NCBI GenBank assembly: GCA_025451235.1
Contig: JANWKT010000007.1
Location: 313,511 to 377,510, forward strand
Source of the DNA: Flavobacteriales bacterium
GTDB lineage: Bacteria > Bacteroidota > Bacteroidia > CAIKAF01
Length of the DNA stretch: 64,000 nt
Direction: 5' to 3'
Below, piece by piece: positions 8,125 through 16,775 of the stretch. The position numbers were made by a program, and so were the translations under genes. The notes under the pieces are model-generated. The model ran no database searches, was not told the origin of the DNA, and was given only the letters and a program-made list of their open reading frames with translations. Every line of letters starts with the position of its first letter. The stretch's first letter is position 1.

Positions 8125-9855
8125 ATGAGCATGCCCCAAAATATCTGGCGAAAAAATTATATATACGTCATCCTATTTACGGTGTTGGCCTTAGGCATGC
8201 TTTACCAATCCTTTTATTACCATAAAAGAAATGACCATACCATCTGGAAAAAGGAAAACCATGCGGATGCTGCCGGTTACTATGCGTATTTAATGATGTG
8301 GTACGATTATGGTTATCAATCAAAAGATTTTCCGAAGGATCTGGACAGTGCATTGGGCAAAGGATTCAGACTGAACGGCCCAATAGTAAAAGATAAATAT
8401 ACCTGCGGGGAAGCTTACCTGTTGAGCCCATTTTATCTTACACATAAGGCCATGTCACATATTAAACATGGCAAAAACCTTCCGGATAGCATCGACGCCC
8501 GAAGGACCATTGATATAGCTGCCATATTCTATGTATGGGCAGCTGCCTTGTGCTTGTTCTTTTTCCTGATCCGGTTTTTTAAAAAACCCTATGTCTTCAT
8601 TTCCATTATTATGATCGTGGCTGGAACGAATGTGTTCTTTTATGCCGTATACGCTCCGGGCATGTCGCATATATATTCTTTCTTTTTGTTCAGTGCCTAT
8701 TTATTGTTGGGGCATACTTTTCTTTTAAAACGAAAACGCATTTACCTGTTCTTGGTGGCAGCAACGGGGGCTACTATTGTACTCACCAGACCCACCGATA
8801 TTTTATTTTTGCCCATCCTGTTTTTTCTTACACAGAACATCCGGGAAAATTTCAGGATCCTATTTAAACCAGTGCATTTGATGATTATATTGGTAGCATC
8901 TATACTCGTTTTTACCCCTCAGATGTATTATTGGTATATCTCCTCTGGAAAGATCATTTATTATTCTTATACCAAGGAAGGTTTTTCCAATATCCTGCAT
9001 CCAAAAATCCTACAGGTTCTATTTGCCCCCTACAATGGTTTGGTGCCCTATAGTCTTCTATTCATTGTTCTCGTGCCTGTTAATATTTATGCGATTATAA
9101 AAAAACAAACCTATGCCATTTATTTCTTCGTCTACCAGTTATTGGCCATTTATCTGATCGCCAGCTGGTGGGCACCCTCCTTTGGAGATGGATATGGCCA
9201 GCGGAATTATGTACAAATATTTGCTGGTTATGCTTTTATTTTAGCCTTTGCCCTGGAACAAATGATGCAACAAAAAAGAAAGGTATTGCTCATTTTATTT
9301 TCGCTCATTTCACTATCAGCCATTCTACTCAACCAAAAGATCATTTATAAATTTGATCACATGTTTGGAGGACGTACAACCTGGAATTGGAAGGAATATA
9401 GGTACTATATCAACAATAATTCCTTCACCGTAAAATTGGATTTCGAGAACCTGACCCAAGTTGAAAACGTTGAACCATTTATGAATCCCAGGAGTGGAAG
9501 CAACGTATTATCAATAAAAGACAGCGTAGACCAATATGCCATCTATGCATTTAAAAAGAAGGACATTCCCTACTATGCAAGGATCATCAAGTGCTATATA
9601 TATATATATACGGAAAAAGAAGATATTAATTACGATGTATTTTTGTTCCTGGTGGAAGGTGAGTCAAAAACACAGGTGGCATATGCCGGAAAGGCACATT
9701 ATCGTTTTCCAGTACATCAATGGAAAAAAAGTACTACTACACTTTATTATCAAATCCCTGATGAATATGGGCCGGAAACTACCTACGTGATCTGCTTAAA
9801 AAATTGGAAAAAGCAGAATTTTAAAATAGATGATATACAGTTGGTCTTTCGCTAG
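8125..9855 (+). CDS. GT-C-like polytopic membrane protein, probable glycosyltransferase (copy 2)
   Basis: This 576-residue paralogue of the preceding gene has the same layout: acidic outer-loop motif (ENHADAAGYYAYLMMW), KYTCGEAYLLSPFYL, HIYSFFLFSAYL, an RPTDILFLPILFF helix and FGDGYGQRNYVQIF, then an extracytoplasmic C-terminal domain. The ATG is 2 bases after the previous stop, so the two are one transcript. The C-terminal domains differ more than the membrane parts, which suggests different acceptors. Its end abuts the convergent VWA-like gene with no gap. Confidence 0.65.
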   Translation: MSMPQNIWRKNYIYVILFTVLALGMLYQSFYYHKRNDHTIWKKENHADAAGYYAYLMMWYDYGYQSKDFPKDLDSALGKGFRLNGPIVKDKYTCGEAYLLSPFYLTHKAMSHIKHGKNLPDSIDARRTIDIAAIFYVWAAALCLFFFLIRFFKKPYVFISIIMIVAGTNVFFYAVYAPGMSHIYSFFLFSAYLLLGHTFLLKRKRIYLFLVAATGATIVLTRPTDILFLPILFFLTQNIRENFRILFKPVHLMIILVASILVFTPQMYYWYISSGKIIYYSYTKEGFSNILHPKILQVLFAPYNGLVPYSLLFIVLVPVNIYAIIKKQTYAIYFFVYQLLAIYLIASWWAPSFGDGYGQRNYVQIFAGYAFILAFALEQMMQQKRKVLLILFSLISLSAILLNQKIIYKFDHMFGGRTTWNWKEYRYYINNNSFTVKLDFENLTQVENVEPFMNPRSGSNVLSIKDSVDQYAIYAFKKKDIPYYARIIKCYIYIYTEKEDINYDVFLFLVEGESKTQVAYAGKAHYRFPVHQWKKSTTTLYYQIPDEYGPETTYVICLKNWKKQNFKIDDIQLVFR

Positions 9856-11934
9856 CTAGGCCAATCCTTCACGTTTCCTTACAAACCATTCGAAAGCCAG
9901 CAGGAAGAGCAAGAGGAAAAATATCCATCGGTAGTTGATCAGGTCTTTTAACTGTTTTTGCTTAAACGCTACTGAAGTAATACTTTTCCTGGACTCCAGT
10001 TCCTTCCTCAATTCATCCAGTTGTTGAGGATAATACATTTTACCATCAGTAGTTTTGCTGAGCTTCATCAACATATCATGATTGGCACTGGTGTTCAATG
10101 CTTCCAACTGTATAGGTTTAACAATGAATTTACCCGATTTGGTAAGGGTTTTTCCCTTGTATTGAACGGAAGCTGTATAGCTATATTCACCTACGGGTAA
10201 TATCCCAATCCCCAATCGATACGATTTGCCGGAGGGGCTGAAATTTTTGGGTTCATCAATACCCGATATTTTGATGGTTACTTTAGGTTCATTGATCAAC
10301 TCATAGCTTTCATTGTATAGTTCAGCAAATAAAACAATGGGCTCATTTTCGTAAAACTGCTGAGCACTGCTCACTCTGAAAAAACTCTTGTCTTCTTTGA
10401 CCGCTACGTACTGGATCATTTTATTCATTACTTCAAAAAAGATCTCGTTGTTCTGGTGAGCCTCATAATCGTAATTCCTCCATCTATAAATGCCCTCTCC
10501 GGCAATTACACCGATCTTATGCTTATTGAGATTGGTGAAGCATATCAAGGGGAAGCTAGTAGATACATTCCCTACTTTCCTGTAAGCAAGTATTTCGGTG
10601 GTAGGAGAAACTTCAAAGCTGCTACCATAAGGTCCACTGAGCGGTGGTAATTTCCCGAAATATTTTGCAACATTATCGCTTAAACTAAAAAGGGTAAAAT
10701 TGGTGTTGAGACTTCCTTGAACATCATCCAGGTTATTTTTATTACCTATGATCCTTACCCCTGCGTTGATGGCATTAAAACTTGGCACATTTGTACTGTT
10801 ACCGATGGTATAGATAACCGGGATCTGCTGAGTGGTAATTTGTTGGATATAATTGGAAGCATTACTGGAACTGGTGGGTAGTTGATGCATGATCACCAGA
10901 CTATAGTCCTTCAGGTTTTTATTAAATCCTGGCACAATTCCAATTTCGCTTTGATAGTTTTTGTTTTGATTGATGGCTTGGTTCCAGGCTGCTATATCAG
11001 GATGCGGAAATTCGGTGAGAATAAGAATTTTCTGCCGGCTATCAATAACATCGATAAATATATCGTAATAATTATTCAATACCGTTGCTTCTCCTTCTAT
11101 TTTGCTGATGGCGATTCGATAACGCTGCGTACCCGGTGCATCTGCCGTTAGCACACATGAGCTGAAAGAACTGTATTTATTCCCGTTGATGGAAAGGCCT
11201 TTTGTAAATACGGTTGATCCATTATGGCTAACCGTTAGCGTAGTATTGGTTCCCTGGAGCTTATTGGCAACTACCGAAATATCGATGGGAAACTGATTGC
11301 CTAAAAATACTACCTTGTTATAAGCAACCTCCTTTACCAGGGCGTCTTTTTTTATCGTTGTATCCCCCAAAGCCACCGTAAATACGGGTGCTTTTAAAGA
11401 AGCCGCATCATATACGGGATTCATTCCCTGATTGTATAGTCCATCGGTCGCCAAAACAATAGCTCCCAGGTTCCTATTGAGATATCTTAATTTAAGATCA
11501 TCCAATGCCGCGGAGATATTGGTTATTTTCTCAGTATAATTGAGCTTGTCTTTGGATTTCAGTCCATTCCCGAAATTATATTCTATCACCTCATATTCAT
11601 CACCCAGGCCGGAAGCAAACTCATCCATTTGTTTGGGGAAAATATTCAGATAATACGCAGAATCATTGTTCAGTGGAACGGACAATGAGTTATCCCTGAT
11701 CACCACAATAATGGGTTTTTCAACTTTTCTAAAAATATTTTTAATGAGAGGTGATAACAGGAAAAAACAAATAATGGTAACCGTAACGAACCGGACAATG
11801 GCCAATACCTTCGTTAAAGTAGGATTGATCCCTTGGTTCTTTTTGCTTCTATAATATAAGATAGCAGCATATCCTGCTCCTGCTGCTAAGCAGAACAATA
11901 AAAACCACCAGGGATATGATAAAACGATTGACAA
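9856..11934 (-). CDS. Membrane protein with VWA-like domain
   Basis: The 692-residue protein has two N-terminal helices (about 7-28 and 42-65), a long extracytoplasmic part and a single C-terminal helix (about 667-685). After the second helix, IVVIRDNSLSV keeps a DxSxS metal-site motif, and LATDGLYNQG looks like the third MIDAS element, so a von Willebrand A-like fold is likely. The topology resembles BatA/BatB-type proteins, but no MoxR ATPase or DUF58 neighbour is seen. A later region (about 540-640) looks like Ig/MG-type beta domains. Function is unknown. Confidence 0.6.
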   Translation of the reverse strand: MSIVLSYPWWFLLFCLAAGAGYAAILYYRSKKNQGINPTLTKVLAIVRFVTVTIICFFLLSPLIKNIFRKVEKPIIVVIRDNSLSVPLNNDSAYYLNIFPKQMDEFASGLGDEYEVIEYNFGNGLKSKDKLNYTEKITNISAALDDLKLRYLNRNLGAIVLATDGLYNQGMNPVYDAASLKAPVFTVALGDTTIKKDALVKEVAYNKVVFLGNQFPIDISVVANKLQGTNTTLTVSHNGSTVFTKGLSINGNKYSSFSSCVLTADAPGTQRYRIAISKIEGEATVLNNYYDIFIDVIDSRQKILILTEFPHPDIAAWNQAINQNKNYQSEIGIVPGFNKNLKDYSLVIMHQLPTSSSNASNYIQQITTQQIPVIYTIGNSTNVPSFNAINAGVRIIGNKNNLDDVQGSLNTNFTLFSLSDNVAKYFGKLPPLSGPYGSSFEVSPTTEILAYRKVGNVSTSFPLICFTNLNKHKIGVIAGEGIYRWRNYDYEAHQNNEIFFEVMNKMIQYVAVKEDKSFFRVSSAQQFYENEPIVLFAELYNESYELINEPKVTIKISGIDEPKNFSPSGKSYRLGIGILPVGEYSYTASVQYKGKTLTKSGKFIVKPIQLEALNTSANHDMLMKLSKTTDGKMYYPQQLDELRKELESRKSITSVAFKQKQLKDLINYRWIFFLLLFLLAFEWFVRKREGLA

Positions 11935-11939
11935 TTTCA

Positions 11940-11963
11940 GATTTACGATTTACGATTTACGAT
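11940..11963. repeat. Short tandem repeat, 7 bp x 3.4
   Basis: Three consecutive copies of GATTTAC plus a partial fourth lie just upstream of the VWA-like gene start on the minus strand. Such slippage-prone tracts near a start can alter promoter spacing. Confidence 0.7.
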
Positions 11964-12034
11964 TGCTTGGATCATGGAGAACGTGTAATAGTTTAGTTTA
12001 TTTCGAGGAACAAGTTTTGGATATACATAGAAGT

Positions 12035-12052
12035 GACGGACAATTGTCCGTC
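12035..12052. repeat. 18-bp perfect palindrome
   Basis: GACGGACAATTGTCCGTC is a complete dyad, 18 bases downstream of the fabG stop and about 100 bases upstream of the VWA-like gene on the same strand. No U-run follows on the minus strand, so it fits an operator site or repeat at least as well as a terminator. Confidence 0.65.
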
Positions 12053-12070
12053 GTTACCAACATATAGAAT

Positions 12071-12817
12071 TTATGTTTGCATTCCACCACATACGTTGAT
12101 CACCTGTCCGGTAATATAAGTGCTCATATCGCTGGCCAGGAATACAACCAGGTTAGCCACATCCTGGGGACTTCCGGCTCTTTTTAAGGGTATATTTTCA
12201 AGCCAGAGTTTTTTCTGTTCTTCTGTTAATCCATGGGTCATCTCAGTTTCTATAAAACCTGGGGCCACCGAATTACAGCGAATACCGCGGGAACCCAATT
12301 CTTTGGCAATTGATTTCGTAAGTCCATTCATTCCTGCCTTAGAGGCTGCATAATTTGCCTGACCAGGATTGCCGCTCTTTCCCACCACTGAACTAATATT
12401 GATAATGGAACCACTTCTTTGCTTTAATAGTTGGCGCTGGGCAGCTTTCACCACATTGAAAACCGATTTAAGATTTGTATCTATCACTTCATCCCATGCC
12501 TCCTCATTCATTCTCATCAATAAATTGTCTTTGGTGATACCTGCATTGTTGACCACGATATCAAGTCCACCGAAAGTGGCAATTACATCATCCACGATGG
12601 TTTGCGTCTGAGTAAAATCAGCGGCATTGCTTTGATATGCTTTGGCTTTGACACCTAATGCCGATAACTCCTTCTCAATGGCTTCGGCCTCTGTTTGACT
12701 GTTTCTATAGGTAAAAGCCACATGTGCTCCATGTTTGGCCAATTCCAGGGCAATTCCCTTCCCTATTCCACGTGATGCACCTGAAACAAATGCCACTTTA
12801 TTTTCTAATAGTTTCAT
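12071..12817 (-). CDS. fabG: 3-oxoacyl-[acyl-carrier-protein] reductase
   Basis: Short-chain dehydrogenase that reduces 3-oxoacyl-ACP with NADPH in the fatty-acid elongation cycle. The 248-residue product has the cofactor motif SGASRGIG (12-19), NNAG (90-93) and the catalytic tetrad Asn115, Ser143, Tyr156 and Lys160 (YAASK). The C-terminal stretch MSTYITGQVINVCGG is typical of FabG. An upstream in-frame ATG at 12865 would add 16 odd hydrophobic residues. The promoter at 12845-12872 lies across that start, so 12817 is preferred. It is not in a fab operon here. Confidence 0.92.
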   Translation of the reverse strand: MKLLENKVAFVSGASRGIGKGIALELAKHGAHVAFTYRNSQTEAEAIEKELSALGVKAKAYQSNAADFTQTQTIVDDVIATFGGLDIVVNNAGITKDNLLMRMNEEAWDEVIDTNLKSVFNVVKAAQRQLLKQRSGSIINISSVVGKSGNPGQANYAASKAGMNGLTKSIAKELGSRGIRCNSVAPGFIETEMTHGLTEEQKKLWLENIPLKRAGSPQDVANLVVFLASDMSTYITGQVINVCGGMQT

Positions 12818-12844
12818 AGTTATTTGCTTACCCCCCAAAAGTAT

Positions 12845-12872
12845 CAAAAATAATAGAGATACCATGTATCAA
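12845..12872 (-). promoter_or_regulatory. Promoter of fabG
   Basis: On the minus strand a TTG (12870-12872), a 17-base spacer and TATTTTTG (12845-12852) match the Bacteroidota TTG-N17-23-TAnnTTTG pattern. Transcription would start a little before the ATG at 12817, giving a short leader. Confidence 0.6.
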
Positions 12873-13026
12873 AACTATTGTTGGTTATTCACTCTATAAC
12901 CCTGACCATACACTATAGTTGGCCTAAAATGAAAGATGAATACAACCATTCGTCTGCTCCAAACCGGTTCGACGGTAGCCCATCGAATTAGGGTACTCCT
13001 CCTATTCTAACCATCCAATTTTAAAT

Positions 13027-13034
13027 TATATTTG
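13027..13034 (+). promoter_or_regulatory. -7 box very close to a start codon
   Basis: TATATTTG matches the Bacteroidota -7 consensus and ends 5 bases before the ATG at 13040. If used, the mRNA would be leaderless or nearly so. Confidence 0.45.
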
Positions 13035-13039
13035 GTGTC

Positions 13040-13759
13040 ATGGACATATTGGACAATAATTCCCAGGGAGAAAGTCTGTCAAGAAGAAAGCGCTTCTATT
13101 ATGTTGCCTTATTGGTTTTTCAGATTTTGGTGGTTTTCTGGCCTATGATGACGGTTGAATTAATTGTTCAGGGAAGGACTTCCATGAACTTCGATACCAT
13201 GGGGATGATCGAAAATGTTTTGGTACTGGTGCTCATCATCGTTAATATTCTTTTTTTAAAACAGTTTGTTGGCAATAAATGGGTATTCCTGGTCATTTGC
13301 CTCATCTATGCAGTGAGTTTTATTGTTTCAACCGTTGCACATATTAGTCCAACCATTAGGGCAGATGCCAGCTTATTAAGAAAGATGAACCTGTTTTCGT
13401 TTTTTACCATTTTCTGGTGTCTCTGCTATACTTTTTACGTGGCGGTAAAGGATATATTCAGGTATAAACACGACCTGGTATATTCATTGGTGGGTGCCGC
13501 CAATATATTTTTATTGATTGGATCCATCTTTGGGTTTATCATTAATATAGTTGGGTCTGTTTTTCCAGGCATGGTGGTTCCTGTCGACCAGGTCATGGTC
13601 CTGGACACCCATTCCAATACCCTGGCCTATTATACCCTGGCCAGTATCGATCTTCCCTTTGATAATGTGAATCCCTTTATCCGCAACATCCTGGTGATAG
13701 AATCCATCTTTTCTCACCTGTTCGTAGTAATGATTATTGGAAGGCTTTTATCCAAATAA
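13040..13759 (+). CDS. Polytopic membrane protein, unknown
   Basis: The 239-residue protein has a short polar N-terminus with a basic cluster (SRRKR), then about six hydrophobic helices (near 23-45, 55-73, 78-98, 115-135, 150-175 and 215-236). A more polar outer loop between the fifth and sixth (about 180-210) contains VMVLDTHSNTLAYYTLASID. There are no family motifs I recognise. It is the only gene between fabG and the porin and appears to have its own promoter. There is no internal Met before the first helix, so this ATG is the likely start. Confidence 0.6.
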   Translation: MDILDNNSQGESLSRRKRFYYVALLVFQILVVFWPMMTVELIVQGRTSMNFDTMGMIENVLVLVLIIVNILFLKQFVGNKWVFLVICLIYAVSFIVSTVAHISPTIRADASLLRKMNLFSFFTIFWCLCYTFYVAVKDIFRYKHDLVYSLVGAANIFLLIGSIFGFIINIVGSVFPGMVVPVDQVMVLDTHSNTLAYYTLASIDLPFDNVNPFIRNILVIESIFSHLFVVMIIGRLLSK

Positions 13760-13867
13760 ATGGATACACCATTCAAGTTCAATCAATTGATCATCTTTAA
13801 TAGTCCGCATTCATCTGGTTATTAACAAGTTATTAGTCCTCTTTATTATTTATTCGGTAAGCTAGGC

Positions 13868-13901
13868 TTAACATTGGCTTAATATTGGGCAATTACATTT
13901 G
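13868..13901 (+). promoter_or_regulatory. Porin promoter with Pho-box-like element
   Basis: TTG (13874-13876), a 17-base spacer and TACATTTG (13894-13901) form a full Bacteroidota promoter. Overlapping the TTG is TTAACAT-TGGC-TTAATAT (13868-13885), two 7-bp half-sites 4 bp apart. The 19 bases 13869-13887 recur exactly at 15202-15220 before the Pit gene, at the same distance (6 bases) from its -7 box. This supports common control of the two genes, plausibly by a PhoB-type regulator. Confidence 0.65.
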
Positions 13902-13921
13902 TGCAACTTACTCGCAATAAG

Positions 13922-15133
13922 ATGACAATAATTACTCGAATTGCCACCATGGTGGTAATGTTTCTCATAGTTTCATTCAACTATGGACAAGATTCCCTCA
14001 AAACATCCAAGAATAAAATTCCCTATTTCAACTACAAAAATGGTTTGGGTATTACTACTCCGGATAGTACATTTTCCCTCAACTTCCGGTTCAGGATCCA
14101 AAGCAGGGTTGGGTACATCTCAGAAAGTGACACCAACCTAACACCGGAAGAATTTGACTTTAGGGTAAGAAGAATGAGGCTTCGAATTGGTGGCTTTCTG
14201 TTTACACCCAGACTAAAATACAACGTACAGTTGTCGTTCAGCAGGGCCGACCAGGATTGGGATGTATCTCAGGTACCTAATATTTTACGGGATGCCATGA
14301 TATCCTATGAAACCAAGAGCGGATTTACTTTTGCGATAGGTCAAGGTAAGTTGCCAGGGAACCGTCAAAGAGTTATTTCTTCCGGAGAGCAGCAATTTAC
14401 TGATAGATCAGTCGTGAACAATGCACTAACCCTGGACAGGGACTTTGGGGTCTTTGTTAATTATGCAGGTCGTATTAAAAATTTTCATTTCATTATTAAA
14501 ACGGCTATTAGCTCGGGAGAAGGAAGAAATATTCTGTCCTCCGATAAAGGCCTTGCATATACAGGTCGTTTAGAGATATTGCCATTTGGAAAATTTACAG
14601 ATGATGGGGATTATTACGAAGGCGATCTGGCAAGAGAACCTAAACCAAAACTGGCGATTGGTGGAACAGCACATTTTAACCACCTTGCCCAGAGAACAGG
14701 AGGCCAATTAGGCAAATATTTATATGAGCAAAGAAGTTTGTTTTCGGTGCATGCTGATATGATTTTTAAATTCAAAGGTTTTGCACTTAGCAGTGAATAT
14801 TTGTTTCGAACCACCAATTCAGCCTATACAGCTGATACGTTGGGCAATTCCCGCTATGTATATGTTGGTCATGGGGTGAACTCCCAGGCAAGTTATTGTT
14901 TCAAAAAAATGTATGAGATCGCATTCCGCCACAGCGTTCTGATCCCGGATAACCAAATCATAGCAGATGAAAATTTAAAAAGTGAATATGCATTATGTTT
15001 CTCCAAATATTTTAAAAAACATAGACTGAAAATACAGACCGATCTCACCTATCATAGAGAACGAAACCTGGTCTCGAATAGAAATGAAGGCAATTATTTC
15101 CAGTGGAAGTTTCAGATTGAATTAGGTATTTAA
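13922..15133 (+). CDS. OprP-like phosphate-selective porin
   Basis: Outer-membrane porin of the OprO/OprP family, expected to let phosphate or polyphosphate enter the periplasm. The 403-residue product has a signal peptide (about 1-22, ending FNYGQ), then NFRFRIQSRVGY and DFRVRRMRLRIGGFLF, the start typical of this family. Strand-like segments follow to the end, finishing in an aromatic-rich strand (NYFQWKFQIELGI). A GTG seven codons upstream (13901) overlaps the -7 box, so ATG 13922 is preferred. The next gene is a phosphate permease, which fits the proposed substrate. Confidence 0.8.
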   Translation: MTIITRIATMVVMFLIVSFNYGQDSLKTSKNKIPYFNYKNGLGITTPDSTFSLNFRFRIQSRVGYISESDTNLTPEEFDFRVRRMRLRIGGFLFTPRLKYNVQLSFSRADQDWDVSQVPNILRDAMISYETKSGFTFAIGQGKLPGNRQRVISSGEQQFTDRSVVNNALTLDRDFGVFVNYAGRIKNFHFIIKTAISSGEGRNILSSDKGLAYTGRLEILPFGKFTDDGDYYEGDLAREPKPKLAIGGTAHFNHLAQRTGGQLGKYLYEQRSLFSVHADMIFKFKGFALSSEYLFRTTNSAYTADTLGNSRYVYVGHGVNSQASYCFKKMYEIAFRHSVLIPDNQIIADENLKSEYALCFSKYFKKHRLKIQTDLTYHRERNLVSNRNEGNYFQWKFQIELGI

Positions 15134-15201
15134 TATAAGTAATTGATAATAAGATATTTAAAAAAATAAACAAAAAAATTATTAGGATTAATCTTAACTG
15201 A

Positions 15202-15234
15202 TAACATTGGCTTAATATTGTAAATGTAAGTTTG
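15202..15234 (+). promoter_or_regulatory. Pit promoter with the same Pho-box-like element
   Basis: The 19 bases at 15202-15220 are identical to 13869-13887. TTG (15207-15209), a 17-base spacer and TAAGTTTG (15227-15234) reproduce the geometry of the porin promoter exactly. The ATG of the Pit gene is 42 bases downstream of the -7 box. Confidence 0.65.
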
Positions 15235-15276
15235 CTGACCACTATATTGACCTAAATCAGGATAATTGTAGAAATT

Positions 15277-16695
15277 ATGTTCGGACTTGATACCACGATG
15301 ACCCTCTTGCTCATACTATGTTTGGTATGTGCTTTGTTTTTTGAATTTATCAATGGATTTCATGATACGGCGAATGCAGTGGCAACGGTTATATATACCA
15401 ATTCGCTTAAACCCGCCTATGCAGTTATGTGGTCGGGGTTATGGAATGCTATTGGGGTATTTGGGTTTCTCGCTATTGCAACAAAGCTTGGGGTAGCAAA
15501 TAAGATCATAGGAATACTTCCATCTTCGGTGATCATGTCAAATGATCTTTCGGTCAGTCTTTCGATCGTCCTGGCTATTTTAATTACGGCCATTGCATGG
15601 AACTTAGGTACCTGGTATTTTGGAATCCCATGCAGTAGTTCGCATACGTTGATCGGTTCTATTATAGGAGCAGGAATTGGATTTTCTATTGTTAACCATA
15701 TCGATATTTCTCAAGGTGTAAAATGGAGTGAAGCTTATAAGATCGGTCTTTCTCTTCTCATTTCTCCTATGGTAGGATTTTCCATGACCATCCTTACTAT
15801 GTATATATTCAAGGCGGTCATCAAGAGTAAACGGTTCTTCAAGGAAGCCGAAGGTGGTAAAAAACCTCCATTCTTCGTGAGACTTACTTTGATATCTACT
15901 TGTACACTGGTAAGCTATGCGCATGGAAACAATGATGGGCAAAAAGGAATGGGTTTGATCATGCTCATCCTGATAGGATTTGCTCCTGCTTATTTTTCCA
16001 TTAATAGCGAGATCAATTCCGATCATATGAAAACGGCTGTTGTTAATTACAGCGTTCTGTCGGAATCATTCACTAAAAGTGGGTTAAATGAAGCGGATGG
16101 AGGCCTGGTTAAAAAACTGGATAAAGATTTCGCCAAACTTGACAGCATGATAAGATTGGATGGGGCTACCGCAGTTATGAGCATTGCACATCGCTTTGAA
16201 GCCAGGAAAATAATCATGGGCATCAACAAGAACATCGATAAACTGTCGAAGTCAGAAACTGCCCCCATTTCTAAAGAATCAAGGGATAAATTATCGAATA
16301 CCAAATCCCTGCTCGACGAATATGTAGGTAGAGTTCCATGGTGGGTAAAATTATTGGTCTCCCTTGCGTTGGGTTTAGGAACAATGATAGGTTGGAAAAG
16401 AATTGTTATCACTATCGGAGAAAAAATAGGCAAACAACATCTATCCTATGCTCAGGGAGCAAGTGCCGAATTAGTGGCAGCTGCTACGATCCAGGCGGCT
16501 ACCTCGCTTAGTTTGCCGGTAAGCACCACCCAGGTATTGTCTTCTGGCATTGCCGGAAGTATGGTGGCCAGCAAGGGGATCAAAAACCTACAGAAAAAAA
16601 CAATCAAGTCCATTGCATTCGCCTGGTTGCTTACTTTCCCTGTAACTGTATTGTTATCCGGACTCCTATACCTTATATTCAAAGCTATTTTGTAA
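15277..16695 (+). CDS. pit: Inorganic phosphate transporter, Pit family
   Basis: Inner-membrane low-affinity phosphate (metal-phosphate) symporter. Both family signatures are present: GFHDTANAVATVIYT (about 27-41) in the N-terminal half, and AHGNNDGQKGMGL in the middle. About ten hydrophobic helices surround a hydrophilic cytoplasmic loop (about 245-355) rich in charged residues, as in other bacterial Pit proteins. The C-terminal half repeats the fold (QGASAELVAA, PVSTTQVLSSGIAGS). The 472-residue length is normal. The shared upstream element links it to the porin gene. Confidence 0.93.
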   Translation: MFGLDTTMTLLLILCLVCALFFEFINGFHDTANAVATVIYTNSLKPAYAVMWSGLWNAIGVFGFLAIATKLGVANKIIGILPSSVIMSNDLSVSLSIVLAILITAIAWNLGTWYFGIPCSSSHTLIGSIIGAGIGFSIVNHIDISQGVKWSEAYKIGLSLLISPMVGFSMTILTMYIFKAVIKSKRFFKEAEGGKKPPFFVRLTLISTCTLVSYAHGNNDGQKGMGLIMLILIGFAPAYFSINSEINSDHMKTAVVNYSVLSESFTKSGLNEADGGLVKKLDKDFAKLDSMIRLDGATAVMSIAHRFEARKIIMGINKNIDKLSKSETAPISKESRDKLSNTKSLLDEYVGRVPWWVKLLVSLALGLGTMIGWKRIVITIGEKIGKQHLSYAQGASAELVAAATIQAATSLSLPVSTTQVLSSGIAGSMVASKGIKNLQKKTIKSIAFAWLLTFPVTVLLSGLLYLIFKAIL

Positions 16696-16775
16696 GGAAG
16701 ATAAAATTGGGCCAATATTGTTAAAATGGCTCCGTAACTGCGTTATTTTGCCGATTTTAGCGCCTTTATTCCCCC

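Noticed and set aside
12818-12865. Longer FabG start with a hydrophobic leader
   Set aside because: FabG is cytoplasmic, the extension is not part of the family, and a full promoter lies across the upstream ATG.
15604-16026. 140-residue ORF antisense to pit
   Set aside because: It lies wholly inside a well-supported phosphate permease gene and shows no motif or promoter.
16696-16775. Third copy of the Pho-box-like element before the DUF5916 gene
   Set aside because: Some bases (CCAATATTG) recall the reverse complement of the 19-mer, but half-sites and spacing do not match.
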